Shown in pieces: positions 1-8,694 of a stretch of 64,000 nucleotides of DNA (its first letter is position 1; every line of letters begins with the position of its first letter). This DNA comes from Chitinophaga lutea (GTDB taxonomy: Bacteria > Bacteroidota > Bacteroidia > Chitinophagales > Chitinophagaceae), in the NCBI RefSeq assembly GCF_003813775.1, contig NZ_RPDH01000002.1, positions 496,001 through 560,000 of the forward strand. Direction: 5' to 3'. Both the position numbers and the translations under genes were made by a program. The notes under the pieces are model-generated. The model saw only the letters and a program-made list of their open reading frames with translations, made no database searches and was not told where the DNA came from.

Positions 1-810
1 AAATTCATTACCGCTTACCGCGATCACGCTTTGGCCATCGCCAAAGGCATTTCCGCGAAAGAATGTATGGCTGAGCTGTATGGTAAAGCAACTGGCTGTT
101 CCAAAGGTAAAGGCGGTTCCATGCACTTTTTCAATAAAGAATTAGGTTTCTTCGGCGGCCACGGCATCGTGGGCGCGCAGATCGGGACCGGGGCAGGACT
201 GGCATTCGCGGAGCAATATCTGGGCACGGACAATGCCGTACTGTGTTTCTTCGGCGACGGCGCCGCCCGCCAGGGAATGCTGCACGAAACCTTCAACATG
301 GCCATGCTGTGGAAACTGCCGGTAGTATTTATCTGCGAAAACAACCATTACGCCATGGGCACCTCCGTTTCCCGTACTTCCAATGTACTGGACATCTATA
401 AACTGGCCGACGCATACGAAATGCCCGGCGATTCTATAGACGGTATGAGCTGTGAAGCCGTGCACGAAGGCATCGAAAGGGCCATCACCCGCGCCCGCGA
501 CGGGGGCGGACCGACCCTGCTCGAAATCAAAACTTACCGCTATCGCGGCCACTCCATGAGTGACCCGGCTAAATACCGTACCAAAGAAGAGGTAGAGGAG
601 TATAAAGAAAGAGACCCCCTTACCCAGGTATTAAAAACACTCGTGGATAACAAGTGGATCACCGACGCGGAAATCGAAGCCATTAACGAGCGCGTGAAAG
701 CCGAAGTGGAAGAGTCCGTTAAATTCGCGGAAGAAAGCCCCTGGCCTTCAGACGATGAATTGCTGAAAGACGTGTACATCCAGCAGGATTATCCGTTTAT
801 CGTAGATTAA
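1..810 (+). CDS. pdhA: Pyruvate dehydrogenase E1 component, alpha subunit (5' end outside window)
   Basis: The frame is open from the first base, so the N-terminus is missing; 269 residues are visible of roughly 330 usual for the family. The protein is the thiamine-diphosphate-binding half of pyruvate dehydrogenase E1, which decarboxylates pyruvate and passes the acetyl group to lipoyl-E2. The ThDP/Mg motif is visible as GDGAARQGMLHE followed by ENNHYAMGT (visible residues about 84-120). The conserved loop YRYRGHSMSDP lies near visible residue 180. No E1-beta or E2 gene follows; in Bacteroidota these are often elsewhere. The next gene starts 45 bp downstream with no terminator between, so co-transcription is likely (inference). 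Confidence 0.95.
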   Translation, partial: KFITAYRDHALAIAKGISAKECMAELYGKATGCSKGKGGSMHFFNKELGFFGGHGIVGAQIGTGAGLAFAEQYLGTDNAVLCFFGDGAARQGMLHETFNMAMLWKLPVVFICENNHYAMGTSVSRTSNVLDIYKLADAYEMPGDSIDGMSCEAVHEGIERAITRARDGGGPTLLEIKTYRYRGHSMSDPAKYRTKEEVEEYKERDPLTQVLKTLVDNKWITDAEIEAINERVKAEVEESVKFAEESPWPSDDELLKDVYIQQDYPFIVD

Positions 811-855
811 CGGCCCCCTTTACCAGCTAAATCAATATTATAATTATCGCAAACA

Positions 856-1557
856 ATGGCAGAAAACAAACCACACACCAAAGCGCCGGTAACCACCGGC
901 AAATCAGAGGACTTTGACCTGCAGGCTACGGCAGACAGGGCAGGGGACTTTTATGCCAGGAACAAAAACGTTATCAACATAGGCCTGCTCGCAGTCATCG
1001 TAATTGTAGCCGGCTTCTTCGGATATAACCGTTTTATCAAAGCCCCGAACGAAAAGAAAGCACAGGAAGCCATCTTCCAGGCACAGAACTACTTTGCCGT
1101 GGATTCTTTTAAACTGGCGCTCAACGGCGACGGCAACAACTACGGCTTTTTGCAGGTGGTTGACAAATTCGGCGGCACCAAAGCAGGCAACCTCGCCAAA
1201 TACAGCGCGGGTGTTTGTTATGTGAAACTCGGCGACTACCAGAAAGGCATCGATATGCTGAAAAGCTTTTCCAGCGGCGACCTGGTGATCCAGTCCCTTG
1301 CGAACGGCCTCATCGGCGACGCTTACATGGAACTGAACAAGGCGGATGATGCCGTATCATACTACAAGAAAGCCGGTGCGGACGACAACGAGCTGACTTC
1401 CCCCATCTACCTGCTGCGTGCAGGGCTGGCGCTGGAGAAAGCCAACAAACCGCAGGAAGCTATTGCGGTGTACCAGGAAATCAAACAAAAATACCCACAG
1501 ACGAACGAGGGCCGCGAAATGGAGAAATACCTGGCAAGGCTCGGAGTGGTGAAATAA
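856..1557 (+). CDS. Membrane-anchored tetratricopeptide repeat protein
   Basis: 233 residues. A charged N-terminus of about 38 residues is followed by one hydrophobic helix (about 41-58, IGLLAVIVIVAGFFG), then a helical domain with TPR-like spacing. GDYQKGIDML, GDAYMELNKADDAVSYYKKA and LEKANKPQEAIAVYQE mark successive repeats. This single-anchor plus TPR layout resembles YfgM-type envelope chaperone-associated proteins, but the exact role is not known. It lies 9 bp upstream of ribH and is probably co-transcribed with it. Membrane topology (C-terminal domain outside) is inferred from the family layout. Confidence 0.85.
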   Translation: MAENKPHTKAPVTTGKSEDFDLQATADRAGDFYARNKNVINIGLLAVIVIVAGFFGYNRFIKAPNEKKAQEAIFQAQNYFAVDSFKLALNGDGNNYGFLQVVDKFGGTKAGNLAKYSAGVCYVKLGDYQKGIDMLKSFSSGDLVIQSLANGLIGDAYMELNKADDAVSYYKKAGADDNELTSPIYLLRAGLALEKANKPQEAIAVYQEIKQKYPQTNEGREMEKYLARLGVVK

Positions 1558-1566
1558 TTTCGGGAA

Positions 1567-2070
1567 ATGTCCATACACAATCAGACTTTACTCAACGACG
1601 CTGGCATTCTTCACCTGGAGGGTGCCAGTGTTGTTATTGTTTATACGGAATGGAACGATGCCGTTGTAGGCGAACTGGCCGCCGGTTGCGAGCGTGTGCT
1701 CGACCAGCACCAGGTGAGGCACACCAAGGTGCGCGTTCCCGGTTCCTTTGAATTGCCTTTCGCCTGCAAACAAATCTGGGAGCAGACCAAAGGCACCGGC
1801 GCACAACCCTCCGCCATCGTGGCTTTCGGCTGCGTCATCCGCGGCGAAACGCCTCACTTCGACTATGTATGCAAAGCCGTGACCGACGGCATTCTGCAAC
1901 TGAACCTCGAATTGCCGGTACCCGTGATCTTCGGCGTACTCACCGTCAACAACGAAGAACAGGCCACCGACCGCCTTGGCGGCGCACACGGCCATAAAGG
2001 CGAAGAAGGCGCCCTGACCGCCCTTAAAATGATCAGTTTTCAGCGGCAGCTGTTGAAGAGCATCAAGTAG
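1567..2070 (+). CDS. ribH: 6,7-dimethyl-8-ribityllumazine synthase
   Basis: 167 residues, the usual length. It catalyses the penultimate step of riboflavin synthesis, condensing 5-amino-6-ribitylaminouracil with 3,4-dihydroxy-2-butanone 4-phosphate. Family signatures are all present: VPGSFELPFACK (substrate and phosphate binding, about 58-69), GCVIRGETPHFDYVC (about 91-105) and PVIFGVLT near 120. RLGGAHGHKGEEGA follows, containing the histidine and the glycine-rich phosphate loop. The ATG at 1567 puts the start 9 bp after the TPR gene. Other rib genes are not in the window, which is common in this phylum. Confidence 0.96.
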   Translation: MSIHNQTLLNDAGILHLEGASVVIVYTEWNDAVVGELAAGCERVLDQHQVRHTKVRVPGSFELPFACKQIWEQTKGTGAQPSAIVAFGCVIRGETPHFDYVCKAVTDGILQLNLELPVPVIFGVLTVNNEEQATDRLGGAHGHKGEEGALTALKMISFQRQLLKSIK

Positions 2071-2171
2071 AAAATTAAGATATGCGGAGAATCCGGTAAA
2101 ATCCGCTGCACAACGTATGAAACCCTGTTGTACCTTAGTTTTAATTTTTTACGGACCCAAACAACGACTCA

Positions 2172-2891
2172 ATGAATGTACAGCTTTTTATACCCTGCTT
2201 TGTAGACCAGCTATTTCCCGAAACAGCGTTCAACATGGTGAAGGTGCTGGAAAAACTGGGCTGCAACGTAAGTTATAATACCGAACAGACCTGTTGCGGA
2301 CAACCCGCTTTTAACGCCGGGTACCAAGACGAATGCCGCTCCGTGGCCACCAAATTTCTGAAAGACTTTCATACGTACGATTATATTGTCGCGCCCAGCG
2401 GCTCCTGCACCGGCTTTGTGAGGAACTATTACGGCAAGCTGTTCGACAACTCCGCTGCTCACAACGACGTCAAACTGCTCAGGAAAAACCTTTACGAGTT
2501 CACCGAATTTCTGACCGACGTGCTGCACGTCACCAACGTGGGCGCCACCCTTGAAGGCGTGGGCACCTATCACGACGCCTGCGGCGCGCTGCGCGAATGC
2601 GGCATCAAGGAAGGCCCGCGCAAGCTGCTGGCCAATGTGAAAGGGCTTGAACTGCGCGAGATGAACGATTGTGAAGTATGCTGCGGCTTCGGCGGAACTT
2701 TCGCCGTTAAATACAAACCCATCTCGCTCGGCATGGGCGAACAGAAAGTGCACAATGCGGCCGATAGCGGAGCGGATTATCTCATCTCCACCGATCTCAG
2801 CTGCCTGATGCACCTCGACGGTTACATCCGCAAACACGGCCAGCAGATCAAGATCATGCACATCGCCGACGTACTGGCCAGCGGCTGGTAA
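2172..2891 (+). CDS. lutA: LutA/YkgE-type (Fe-S)-binding protein, CCG-domain
   Basis: 239 residues, matching LutA/YkgE proteins that carry two cysteine-rich CCG domains and act in L-lactate oxidation with LutB and LutC. The first motif is TCCGQPAFNAGY (about 41-52). The second is HDACGALRECGIKEG near 138 with EVCCGFGGTFAVKY near 175. Both bind an iron-sulfur cofactor in the family. lutB and lutC are not adjacent, so a lactate-utilisation role is inferred from family only; the same domain pair occurs in heterodisulfide reductase subunits. First gene of a three-gene unit with the EVE and sirtuin genes (gaps of 30 and 19 bp). Confidence 0.9.
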   Translation: MNVQLFIPCFVDQLFPETAFNMVKVLEKLGCNVSYNTEQTCCGQPAFNAGYQDECRSVATKFLKDFHTYDYIVAPSGSCTGFVRNYYGKLFDNSAAHNDVKLLRKNLYEFTEFLTDVLHVTNVGATLEGVGTYHDACGALRECGIKEGPRKLLANVKGLELREMNDCEVCCGFGGTFAVKYKPISLGMGEQKVHNAADSGADYLISTDLSCLMHLDGYIRKHGQQIKIMHIADVLASGW

Positions 2892-2921
2892 CTCAACAGT
2901 GAATCTTCAAAAAATCATACC

Positions 2922-3329
2922 ATGCAATACTGGTTAGTGAAATCCGAGCCCTTCAAATATTCGTGGGACCAATTTGTAAAAGACAAAAAAACCTTCTGGG
3001 ACGGCGTGCGTAATTACGCCGCCCGCAACAACCTCAAAGCCATGAAAAAAGGCGACCAGGTGTTGTGGTACCATAGCAATGAAGGCCTCGAAATTGTGGG
3101 GATTGCCAAAGTGGTGAAGGAACATTACCAGGATCCCACCACGCCCGATCCTAACTGGGTGGCGGTAGACCTGGCGCCGGTGAAAAAACTTAAAAAACCG
3201 GTGACCCTCGCACAGATCAAAACAGAAAAAAGCCTGGCCACGATGGATCTCATCCGCCTCGGCCGCCTCTCCGTGGGCGCGGTAAAACCCGAGGAGTTCG
3301 AGAAGATCATGGAAATGGCCGGCATGTAA
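2922..3329 (+). CDS. EVE domain-containing protein
   Basis: 135 residues, essentially a single EVE (PUA-like) domain. It opens with the signature YWLVKSEPFKYSW and continues FWDGVRNYAARNNLKAMKKGDQ. LWYHSNEG and GIAKVVKEHYQDPT follow, and VSVGAVKPEEF-type spacing is seen near the end (LSVGAVKPEEFEKI). EVE domains read modified bases in DNA or RNA through an aromatic pocket; the target of this stand-alone form is not established. It sits between a LutA-like and a sirtuin gene in one apparent operon. Confidence 0.93.
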   Translation: MQYWLVKSEPFKYSWDQFVKDKKTFWDGVRNYAARNNLKAMKKGDQVLWYHSNEGLEIVGIAKVVKEHYQDPTTPDPNWVAVDLAPVKKLKKPVTLAQIKTEKSLATMDLIRLGRLSVGAVKPEEFEKIMEMAGM

Positions 3330-3348
3330 CCCAATCAACGCGATTCGT

Positions 3349-4041
3349 ATGAAACCTAAAATGATTGTGCTGACCGGCGCCGGCATCAGCGCTGAAAGCG
3401 GATTACGCACGTTCCGCGACAGCGACGGCCTCTGGGAAGGATATGATATTTACGAAGTGGCATCGCCCACCGGCTGGGAGAAAAACCCCTCACTCGTACA
3501 GGATTTCTACAACATGCGCCGCAAAGATGTGATGGCCGCGCAACCCAATGCGGCACACACCGGTCTTGCCCAACTCGAGGCCGACTACGACGTACGCATC
3601 ATCACCCAGAATATCGACGACCTCCATGAGCGCGGCGGTTCTTCCAAAGTGCTGCACCTGCACGGAGAAATCCTTAAAATGCGGAGCGAGCTCGACGAAA
3701 GAACGCTCTACCCGGTGAACGGCGATATCCGTATGGGCGACCTTGCACCCGACGGCGGGCAGTTCCGGCCGCATGTGGTATGGTTCGGCGAAGCGGTGAC
3801 CATGATCGAGCCTGCCATCCTCGAAATTGTGCAGGCGGATGTGTTCGTGCTGATCGGCACCTCGCTCAACGTGTATCCCGCAGCCGGTCTGGTGGATTAC
3901 CTGCGGCCCGAAGTGCCCAAATACATCATCGACAAAAAGATCCCGCCTGTAAAAGGCAATGGCTTCCATTTGATTGAAAAGCCGGCTACGGAAGGGGTGG
4001 CGGAGTTGGTGAGGTTACTGAAGGAGGACCTTCAGCCGTGA
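3349..4041 (+). CDS. cobB: Sir2-family NAD-dependent protein deacylase without zinc cysteines
   Basis: 230 residues. NAD-binding and catalytic motifs are intact: GAGISAESGLRTFRD (about 9-23), TQNIDDLHERGG (about 85-96), catalytic His in LHLHGE (about 103), RPHVVWFGE (about 140-148) and GTSLNVYPAAG near 169. FYNMRRK near 49 contains the Y-x-x-R of class III sirtuins such as E. coli CobB, which remove succinyl and malonyl groups from lysine. The whole protein has no cysteine, so the four-Cys zinc site present in most sirtuins is absent. Last gene of the operon; a terminator follows 26 bp downstream. Preferred acyl group is inferred. Confidence 0.92.
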   Translation: MKPKMIVLTGAGISAESGLRTFRDSDGLWEGYDIYEVASPTGWEKNPSLVQDFYNMRRKDVMAAQPNAAHTGLAQLEADYDVRIITQNIDDLHERGGSSKVLHLHGEILKMRSELDERTLYPVNGDIRMGDLAPDGGQFRPHVVWFGEAVTMIEPAILEIVQADVFVLIGTSLNVYPAAGLVDYLRPEVPKYIIDKKIPPVKGNGFHLIEKPATEGVAELVRLLKEDLQP

Positions 4042-4067
4042 AATTGCTGTTGCTAATATTTTTGAAG

Positions 4068-4089
4068 GCCCGCTGTTGCGGGCTTTTTT
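4068..4089 (+). terminator. Rho-independent terminator after the sirtuin gene
   Basis: Perfect 6-bp GC stem GCCCGC/GCGGGC with loop TGTT, followed by six T. It closes the lutA-EVE-sirtuin unit. Confidence 0.85.
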
Positions 4090-4239
4090 GTGCGGTGATA
4101 TCCTGTAAATGTTGGCCTTTGTGGGAGCCGGTGTTTTGGCGGGAGGTACTCTGACCGTATATCCATACAAAATCCATACAAAGCAACCCATTGTGGAATC
4201 TGGTGTTTTACGTCACATATCCTGAGGGCAGTATCCCAT

Positions 4240-4264
4240 AAAAAAGCCGCCCTTTGCAGGCGGC
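4240..4264 (-). terminator. Rho-independent terminator after the saccharopine dehydrogenase-type gene
   Basis: Read on the minus strand: stem GCCGCC/GGCGGC with a 7-base loop, then six T. It lies about 80 bp past the stop codon at 4347. Confidence 0.8.
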
Positions 4265-4346
4265 CCCGTTCTTTCTACATGTTTCAATGCCATTACGATT
4301 GAAACAGGTCACAACAAATGGAGTTTGTCACAGGAAAAATATCGTG

Positions 4347-5672
4347 CTACTCGAAACTTTCTTCAAAACGGATATCAAATTCCTCCAGCTCCCGCAGCAC
4401 CGGGTTGTACACTTCCGGCATTACCGGGATGTGCAGGCCCGTCAGTTGCAGATTCCCTGAGAGCAGGAGTTTGGCCATGATGCCCAGCGGCAGGCCCACT
4501 GTTTTGGCCATGGCGGTGCGGAGGTTATCTTCGCCCTGCACGATCATGTAGCTGTGCAGTCTGGTAGCCATATTGCGCCGCTCGAACTCGATCTCATGCA
4601 ACATTACGATCATGTCTTTGTCCGCCGGCTCCATTTTCAGCCGGTCTTCCAGCACATGCTGCAGTATAACCGCATTGGATTGTTCCCCTAAGTTAATCAA
4701 TTCCCCATTGAGAATACCCAGATATTTCAGCTGTCGCACCAGCTTGCTCTTGCTGCTGACGCCCAGGAAATGGGCCACGTTCTCTTCGTTGGTCAGCTGT
4801 TTGTCTACCTTGATATTCTGGGAGGCCCACTTGAAATAAGTGACGTTGTCGGTGGGGTGTTTTTTACTGTCGTCCGTGAGACCCAGCTTCACCAGCGCGT
4901 TCCAGCCTTCGCAGAAATCGGGGTACCGCAGGGTGGCCCGCATGAAGGTGGGGATGTTGCCCAGGTTGTACACGTCTACGTAATTCAGGGAATCGCGGTT
5001 CGGATAGAAGGCCAGCTTACCAAGGCCGGGCACCTGTACGGTTTTCGACTGGTCGAACAGCTGCTGGTATTCTACCTCTTTGACTTTGCCCTTTTCTTTG
5101 TAAATGGCGCCGGAAGTGCCGGCCAGTACAATGTTGCGGGCATTCCAGGAAATCTTGTACTGCCAGGGGTTATCGTTGCTTTCCGGGGAAATGAGGCCCC
5201 CGCAGTAAGATTTGAAGGCGTATATCTGCCCACCTTTTTTTTCGATGGAATGAATGAGTTTCATGGCGGACATGTGGTCGATGCCCGGGTCGAGGCCCAT
5301 TTCGTACATGAAAAGCAGCCCTGCTTTCTGAATGTCTTTTTGCAGTTTGCGGATTTCGGGGTCTATGTAGGAAGCTGTCAGTAAGTTCTTGGAGAAATGA
5401 AGACAATCTTTGGCGATGATGATGTGAAGCGCCGGCGGAAGCAGGGAAATAACCAGGTCGGTTTCCTGGATGAGTTGCTGACGCACGGCCTGTTCCTTTA
5501 CGTCGATGGCGGCCGCGGTAGCATAATACGACTTGCCGATTTTGGATTTGATCAGCATCAGGTCATTGTCCGCTACTGTAATATGCCACTTTTGCCTGGG
5601 CGCGTTGGTGAGTAAATAGTCGATCAGAAAAGTCGCAGATTTGCCGGCGCCAAACAATAGAATATTCTTCAT
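4347..5672 (-). CDS. Saccharopine dehydrogenase family protein
   Basis: 441 residues. The N-terminus is a Rossmann NAD(P) site (NILLFGAGKSATFLIDYLL, 3-21). YEMGLDPGIDHMSAMKLI follows near 124-141 and the catalytic-domain segment KSYCGGLISPESNDNPW near 158, both typical of glutamate-forming saccharopine dehydrogenase (lysine metabolism via the aminoadipate route). No aminoadipate semialdehyde synthase partner is adjacent. The protein could also be a carboxynorspermidine-dehydrogenase-like member of the superfamily, but its GLDPGIDHMSA motif fits the saccharopine branch better. Single-gene unit with its own terminator at 4240-4264. Confidence 0.88.
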   Translation of the reverse strand: MKNILLFGAGKSATFLIDYLLTNAPRQKWHITVADNDLMLIKSKIGKSYYATAAAIDVKEQAVRQQLIQETDLVISLLPPALHIIIAKDCLHFSKNLLTASYIDPEIRKLQKDIQKAGLLFMYEMGLDPGIDHMSAMKLIHSIEKKGGQIYAFKSYCGGLISPESNDNPWQYKISWNARNIVLAGTSGAIYKEKGKVKEVEYQQLFDQSKTVQVPGLGKLAFYPNRDSLNYVDVYNLGNIPTFMRATLRYPDFCEGWNALVKLGLTDDSKKHPTDNVTYFKWASQNIKVDKQLTNEENVAHFLGVSSKSKLVRQLKYLGILNGELINLGEQSNAVILQHVLEDRLKMEPADKDMIVMLHEIEFERRNMATRLHSYMIVQGEDNLRTAMAKTVGLPLGIMAKLLLSGNLQLTGLHIPVMPEVYNPVLRELEEFDIRFEESFE

Positions 5673-5840
5673 ATGTTCTTGGAAAATGGTTAAAAACTAC
5701 TGGAAGTAAACAATACAATCCCGCGGAATGTTCATGCAAGCCGGTAGGCGGGGCCAGCCGGGTGAATTATTTACTCCACAATTATGCTCTGATTTTCATA
5801 GGGTTATAAACAAATAGCTTGCCAATTTGAATTCGGCAGT

Positions 5841-5864
5841 TATATATCTAATTTAAGATATATA
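5841..5864. promoter_or_regulatory. Perfect 9-bp inverted repeat upstream of gyrA
   Basis: Arms TATATATCT and AGATATATA separated by AATTTA. No T-run follows on either strand, so an operator or a supercoiling-sensitive cruciform is more likely than a terminator. It lies about 180 bp before the gyrA start. No function is known. Confidence 0.45.
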
Positions 5865-5992
5865 GAACATTTACCGGAGATGACGCGAATGTATAACAAT
5901 AGTTTTAAGACACAAAAAGCATCCTGGCGAAGATACCCTGCTTTTTTATTCACATTAAGCCCCCAAACCCACTATGTAAGGGCTAAAAACGT

Positions 5993-6000
5993 TATATTTG
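5993..6000 (+). promoter_or_regulatory. Probable gyrA promoter, -7 box TATATTTG
   Basis: Exact match to the Bacteroidota -7 consensus TAnnTTTG, placing transcription start near 6005 and a leader of about 40 bases before the gyrA ATG. No convincing -33 TTTG was found at the usual distance. Confidence 0.6.
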
Positions 6001-6044
6001 CTCTTCATTTAAAGGGACTCAAAAACCTGTAAACCAGTAACATA

Positions 6045-8642
6045 ATGATAGAGAATACGGACAATCAAGACAATCAAAAGGAAGGTAGAATTGTTCAGAT
6101 CAACATTGAGGAGCAAATGAAAACCGCGTACATCGACTATTCCATGTCGGTGATCGTAGGCCGTGCGCTGCCTGATGTACGAGATGGCTTCAAACCGGTG
6201 CACCGCCGCGTGCTGTTCGGGATGAATGAACTGGGTAACACCCACAACAAGCCCTACAAAAAATCTGCCCGTGTGGTGGGTGATGTGATGGGTAAATACC
6301 ACCCCCATGGCGACTCTTCCGTATACGATACCATGGTGCGCATGGCGCAGCCCTGGTCGTTGCGTTACATGCTGATCGACGGGCAGGGTAACTTCGGTTC
6401 GATCGACGGTGACATGCCGGCGGCCATGCGTTATACCGAGGTGCGCCTGCAGAAGTTCGCAGAAGCCATGCTGGAAGATCTTGATAAGGAAACGGTAGAT
6501 TTTACGCTCAACTTCGACGATACCCTGGAAGAGCCGGTGGTACTGCCAACCCGCATTCCGAACCTGCTCGCCAACGGCGCCTCCGGTATTGCCGTGGGCA
6601 TGGCGACCAACATCATGCCGCACAACCTGTCCGAACTGGTAGACGGGCTCACGGCGATGATCGACAACCGCGACATTACTGTTGAAGAGCTGGTGAAACA
6701 CATCAAAGCGCCGGACTTCCCCACGGGCGGTATCATCTACGGCTTTGAAGGTGTGAAACAGGGTTTTGAAACCGGCCGCGGCAGGGTAGTGGTAAGAGGG
6801 AAAATCACCTCCGAAACCAGCAAAACCGGCAAGGAAAAACTCGTTATCTACGAATTGCCTTACCAGGTGAACAAGGCGATACTCCACCAGAAAATCGCCC
6901 AGCTGGTAAACGATAAAGTGATCGACGGCATTACAGATGTACGCGATGAATCCGACCGTGAGGGGATGCGCCTGGTGATCGACCTGAAGCGCGAAGCCAT
7001 TCCGAACGTGATCATCAACCAGCTGTACAAATATTCCGAACTGCAGACTTCTTACGGTATCAACAACGTGGTGCTCGTGAAAGGGCGGCCCAAGGTGATG
7101 AACCTGAAGGAACTGCTGCAGGAGTTCGTTGAATTCCGCCATGAAGTGGTGACCCGCCGTACGCAGTACGAACTGCGCGAAGCCGAGAAAAAAGCCCACA
7201 TCCTGGCCGGTTACCTGATCGCGCTCGATCACCTCGACGAAGTGATCGCCCTCATCCGTAACTCCAACACGCCGGAAGTGGCGCGGGAAGGACTGATGAG
7301 CAGCTTCGGGCTCACCGAGATACAGGCGAAAGCCATCCTGGAACTGCGTTTACAACGGTTAACCGGCATGGAACGCGATAAAATCCGCGAGGAGTACGAA
7401 GAAATCATGGCACTGATCGGGCGACTGAAAGAAATCCTGGCCGACGAAGGCCTGCGTATGCAGATCATCAAAGACGAGCTGCAGGACGTGAAAAAGAAAT
7501 TCGGCGACGAGCGTAAAACCGAGATCCAGTACCTCGCTGCGGAAATGCGCATCGAAGATATTATTGCCGAAGAAGACGTGGTGATCACCATTTCGCACCT
7601 CGGTTACATCAAACGTACCTCCGCGTACGACTTCCGCCAGCAGAAACGCGGCGGCCGCGGGGCCATCGGCGGTAAAACGAGGGACGAAGACTACATCGAG
7701 CACCTTTTTGTAGCCAGCACCCACCATACCATGCTGTTTTTCACCGAAAAAGGGCGCCTGTACTGGATGAAAGTGTACGAAATCCCTGAAGGCGAAAAAT
7801 CAGGCAAGGGCCGGGCTATCCAGAATCTCATCACCCTGCCGTCCGACGATAAAATCCGCGCCATCATCGACATCAAGGATTTGTCTGACGAAGAGTTTAT
7901 TAAAAATCACTATATCGTGCTCTGCACCCGCAACGGGATCATCAAAAAAACACTGCTGGAAGAATTCAGCCGTCCCCGTGCCAATGGTGTGAACGCCATT
8001 ACCATCAACGAAGGCGACCAGCTGCTGGAAGCCAAGCTCACCAACGGGAACAGCGAAATCATGATGGCCATCCGCAGTGGCCGGGCCATCCGTTTCCCGG
8101 AAAATACCGTACGCGACACCGGCCGTGGCGCCATCGGGGTGAGGGGTATTGAGGTTGATAATGAGAAAGATGAAGTGGTTGGTATGATTTGTGTTGATAG
8201 AGAGGATAAGACCAGAACGGTGCTCGTTGTTTCTGAAAAAGGGTTCGGCAAACGGACCGATATTGAAGAATACCGCATCACCAACAGAGGGGGCAAGGGG
8301 GTAAAAACCATCAGCATAACTGAAAAGACCGGCTCATTGATCGGCATCCTCGACGTTACGGAGTCCAACGACCTGATGATCACCTGTAAATCAGGCATCA
8401 CCATCCGCATGGCGGTGGCCGACATCCGCGAAGCGGGCCGCGCCACACAGGGCGTCCGGCTCATCCGCCTCGACGATTCGGACGAAATCGCAGCGGTTGC
8501 GCGCCTCGACGAGCAGGAAGAGGAAGAAATCATTGCAGCCCTGGAAGAAGGCAATACTGAGAACGCTGAAGGCACCGGCGAAGGCGACACTGGCGAAATT
8601 CCCGATGCGGAAGAAAGCACCGGCGAAAACACAGAAGCTTAA
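6045..8642 (+). CDS. gyrA: DNA gyrase subunit A
   Basis: 865 residues, full length. The active-site tyrosine is Y130 in [10 protein letters not shown], which forms the covalent link to cut DNA. The quinolone-determining region reads [21 protein letters not shown]91 and D95 (E. coli S83 and D87) are the wild-type residues, so no classical resistance change is present. The GyrA box needed for DNA wrapping appears as QKRGGRG near 530, which marks gyrase rather than topoisomerase IV. Six beta-pinwheel blades follow, then a glutamate-rich acidic tail of about 40 residues. A short AT-rich codon patch lies at 8145-8215. Expressed from the promoter at 5993. Confidence 0.97.
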   Translation: MIENTDNQDNQKEGRIVQINIEEQMKTAYIDYSMSVIVGRALPDVRDGFKPVHRRVLFGMNELGNTHNKPYKKSARVVGDVMGKYHPHGDSSVYDTMVRMAQPWSLRYMLIDGQGNFGSIDGDMPAAMRYTEVRLQKFAEAMLEDLDKETVDFTLNFDDTLEEPVVLPTRIPNLLANGASGIAVGMATNIMPHNLSELVDGLTAMIDNRDITVEELVKHIKAPDFPTGGIIYGFEGVKQGFETGRGRVVVRGKITSETSKTGKEKLVIYELPYQVNKAILHQKIAQLVNDKVIDGITDVRDESDREGMRLVIDLKREAIPNVIINQLYKYSELQTSYGINNVVLVKGRPKVMNLKELLQEFVEFRHEVVTRRTQYELREAEKKAHILAGYLIALDHLDEVIALIRNSNTPEVAREGLMSSFGLTEIQAKAILELRLQRLTGMERDKIREEYEEIMALIGRLKEILADEGLRMQIIKDELQDVKKKFGDERKTEIQYLAAEMRIEDIIAEEDVVITISHLGYIKRTSAYDFRQQKRGGRGAIGGKTRDEDYIEHLFVASTHHTMLFFTEKGRLYWMKVYEIPEGEKSGKGRAIQNLITLPSDDKIRAIIDIKDLSDEEFIKNHYIVLCTRNGIIKKTLLEEFSRPRANGVNAITINEGDQLLEAKLTNGNSEIMMAIRSGRAIRFPENTVRDTGRGAIGVRGIEVDNEKDEVVGMICVDREDKTRTVLVVSEKGFGKRTDIEEYRITNRGGKGVKTISITEKTGSLIGILDVTESNDLMITCKSGITIRMAVADIREAGRATQGVRLIRLDDSDEIAAVARLDEQEEEEIIAALEEGNTENAEGTGEGDTGEIPDAEESTGENTEA

Positions 8643-8694
8643 CTTTTTCGAACCATAAACAATTAACGATAATTTCTTAAAAAATTTGAGCCAC

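Larger units (their letters stand above)
5673..6044. other. 372-bp divergent intergenic region
   Basis: No gene seen. It separates the divergent saccharopine dehydrogenase-type gene and gyrA. It is AT-rich and holds a perfect inverted repeat (5841-5864) and a Bacteroidota-type -7 box (5993-6000). Confidence 0.7.

Noticed and set aside
2922..4041. EVE plus Sir2 as a phage-defence system
   Set aside because: Both are small stand-alone housekeeping forms without the effector fusions (STAND, Argonaute, TIR, McrBC) seen in defence systems.
6009..7232. Long frame antisense to gyrA
   Set aside because: His/Val/Phe-rich shadow of a GC-rich gene; the gyrA frame has full family support.
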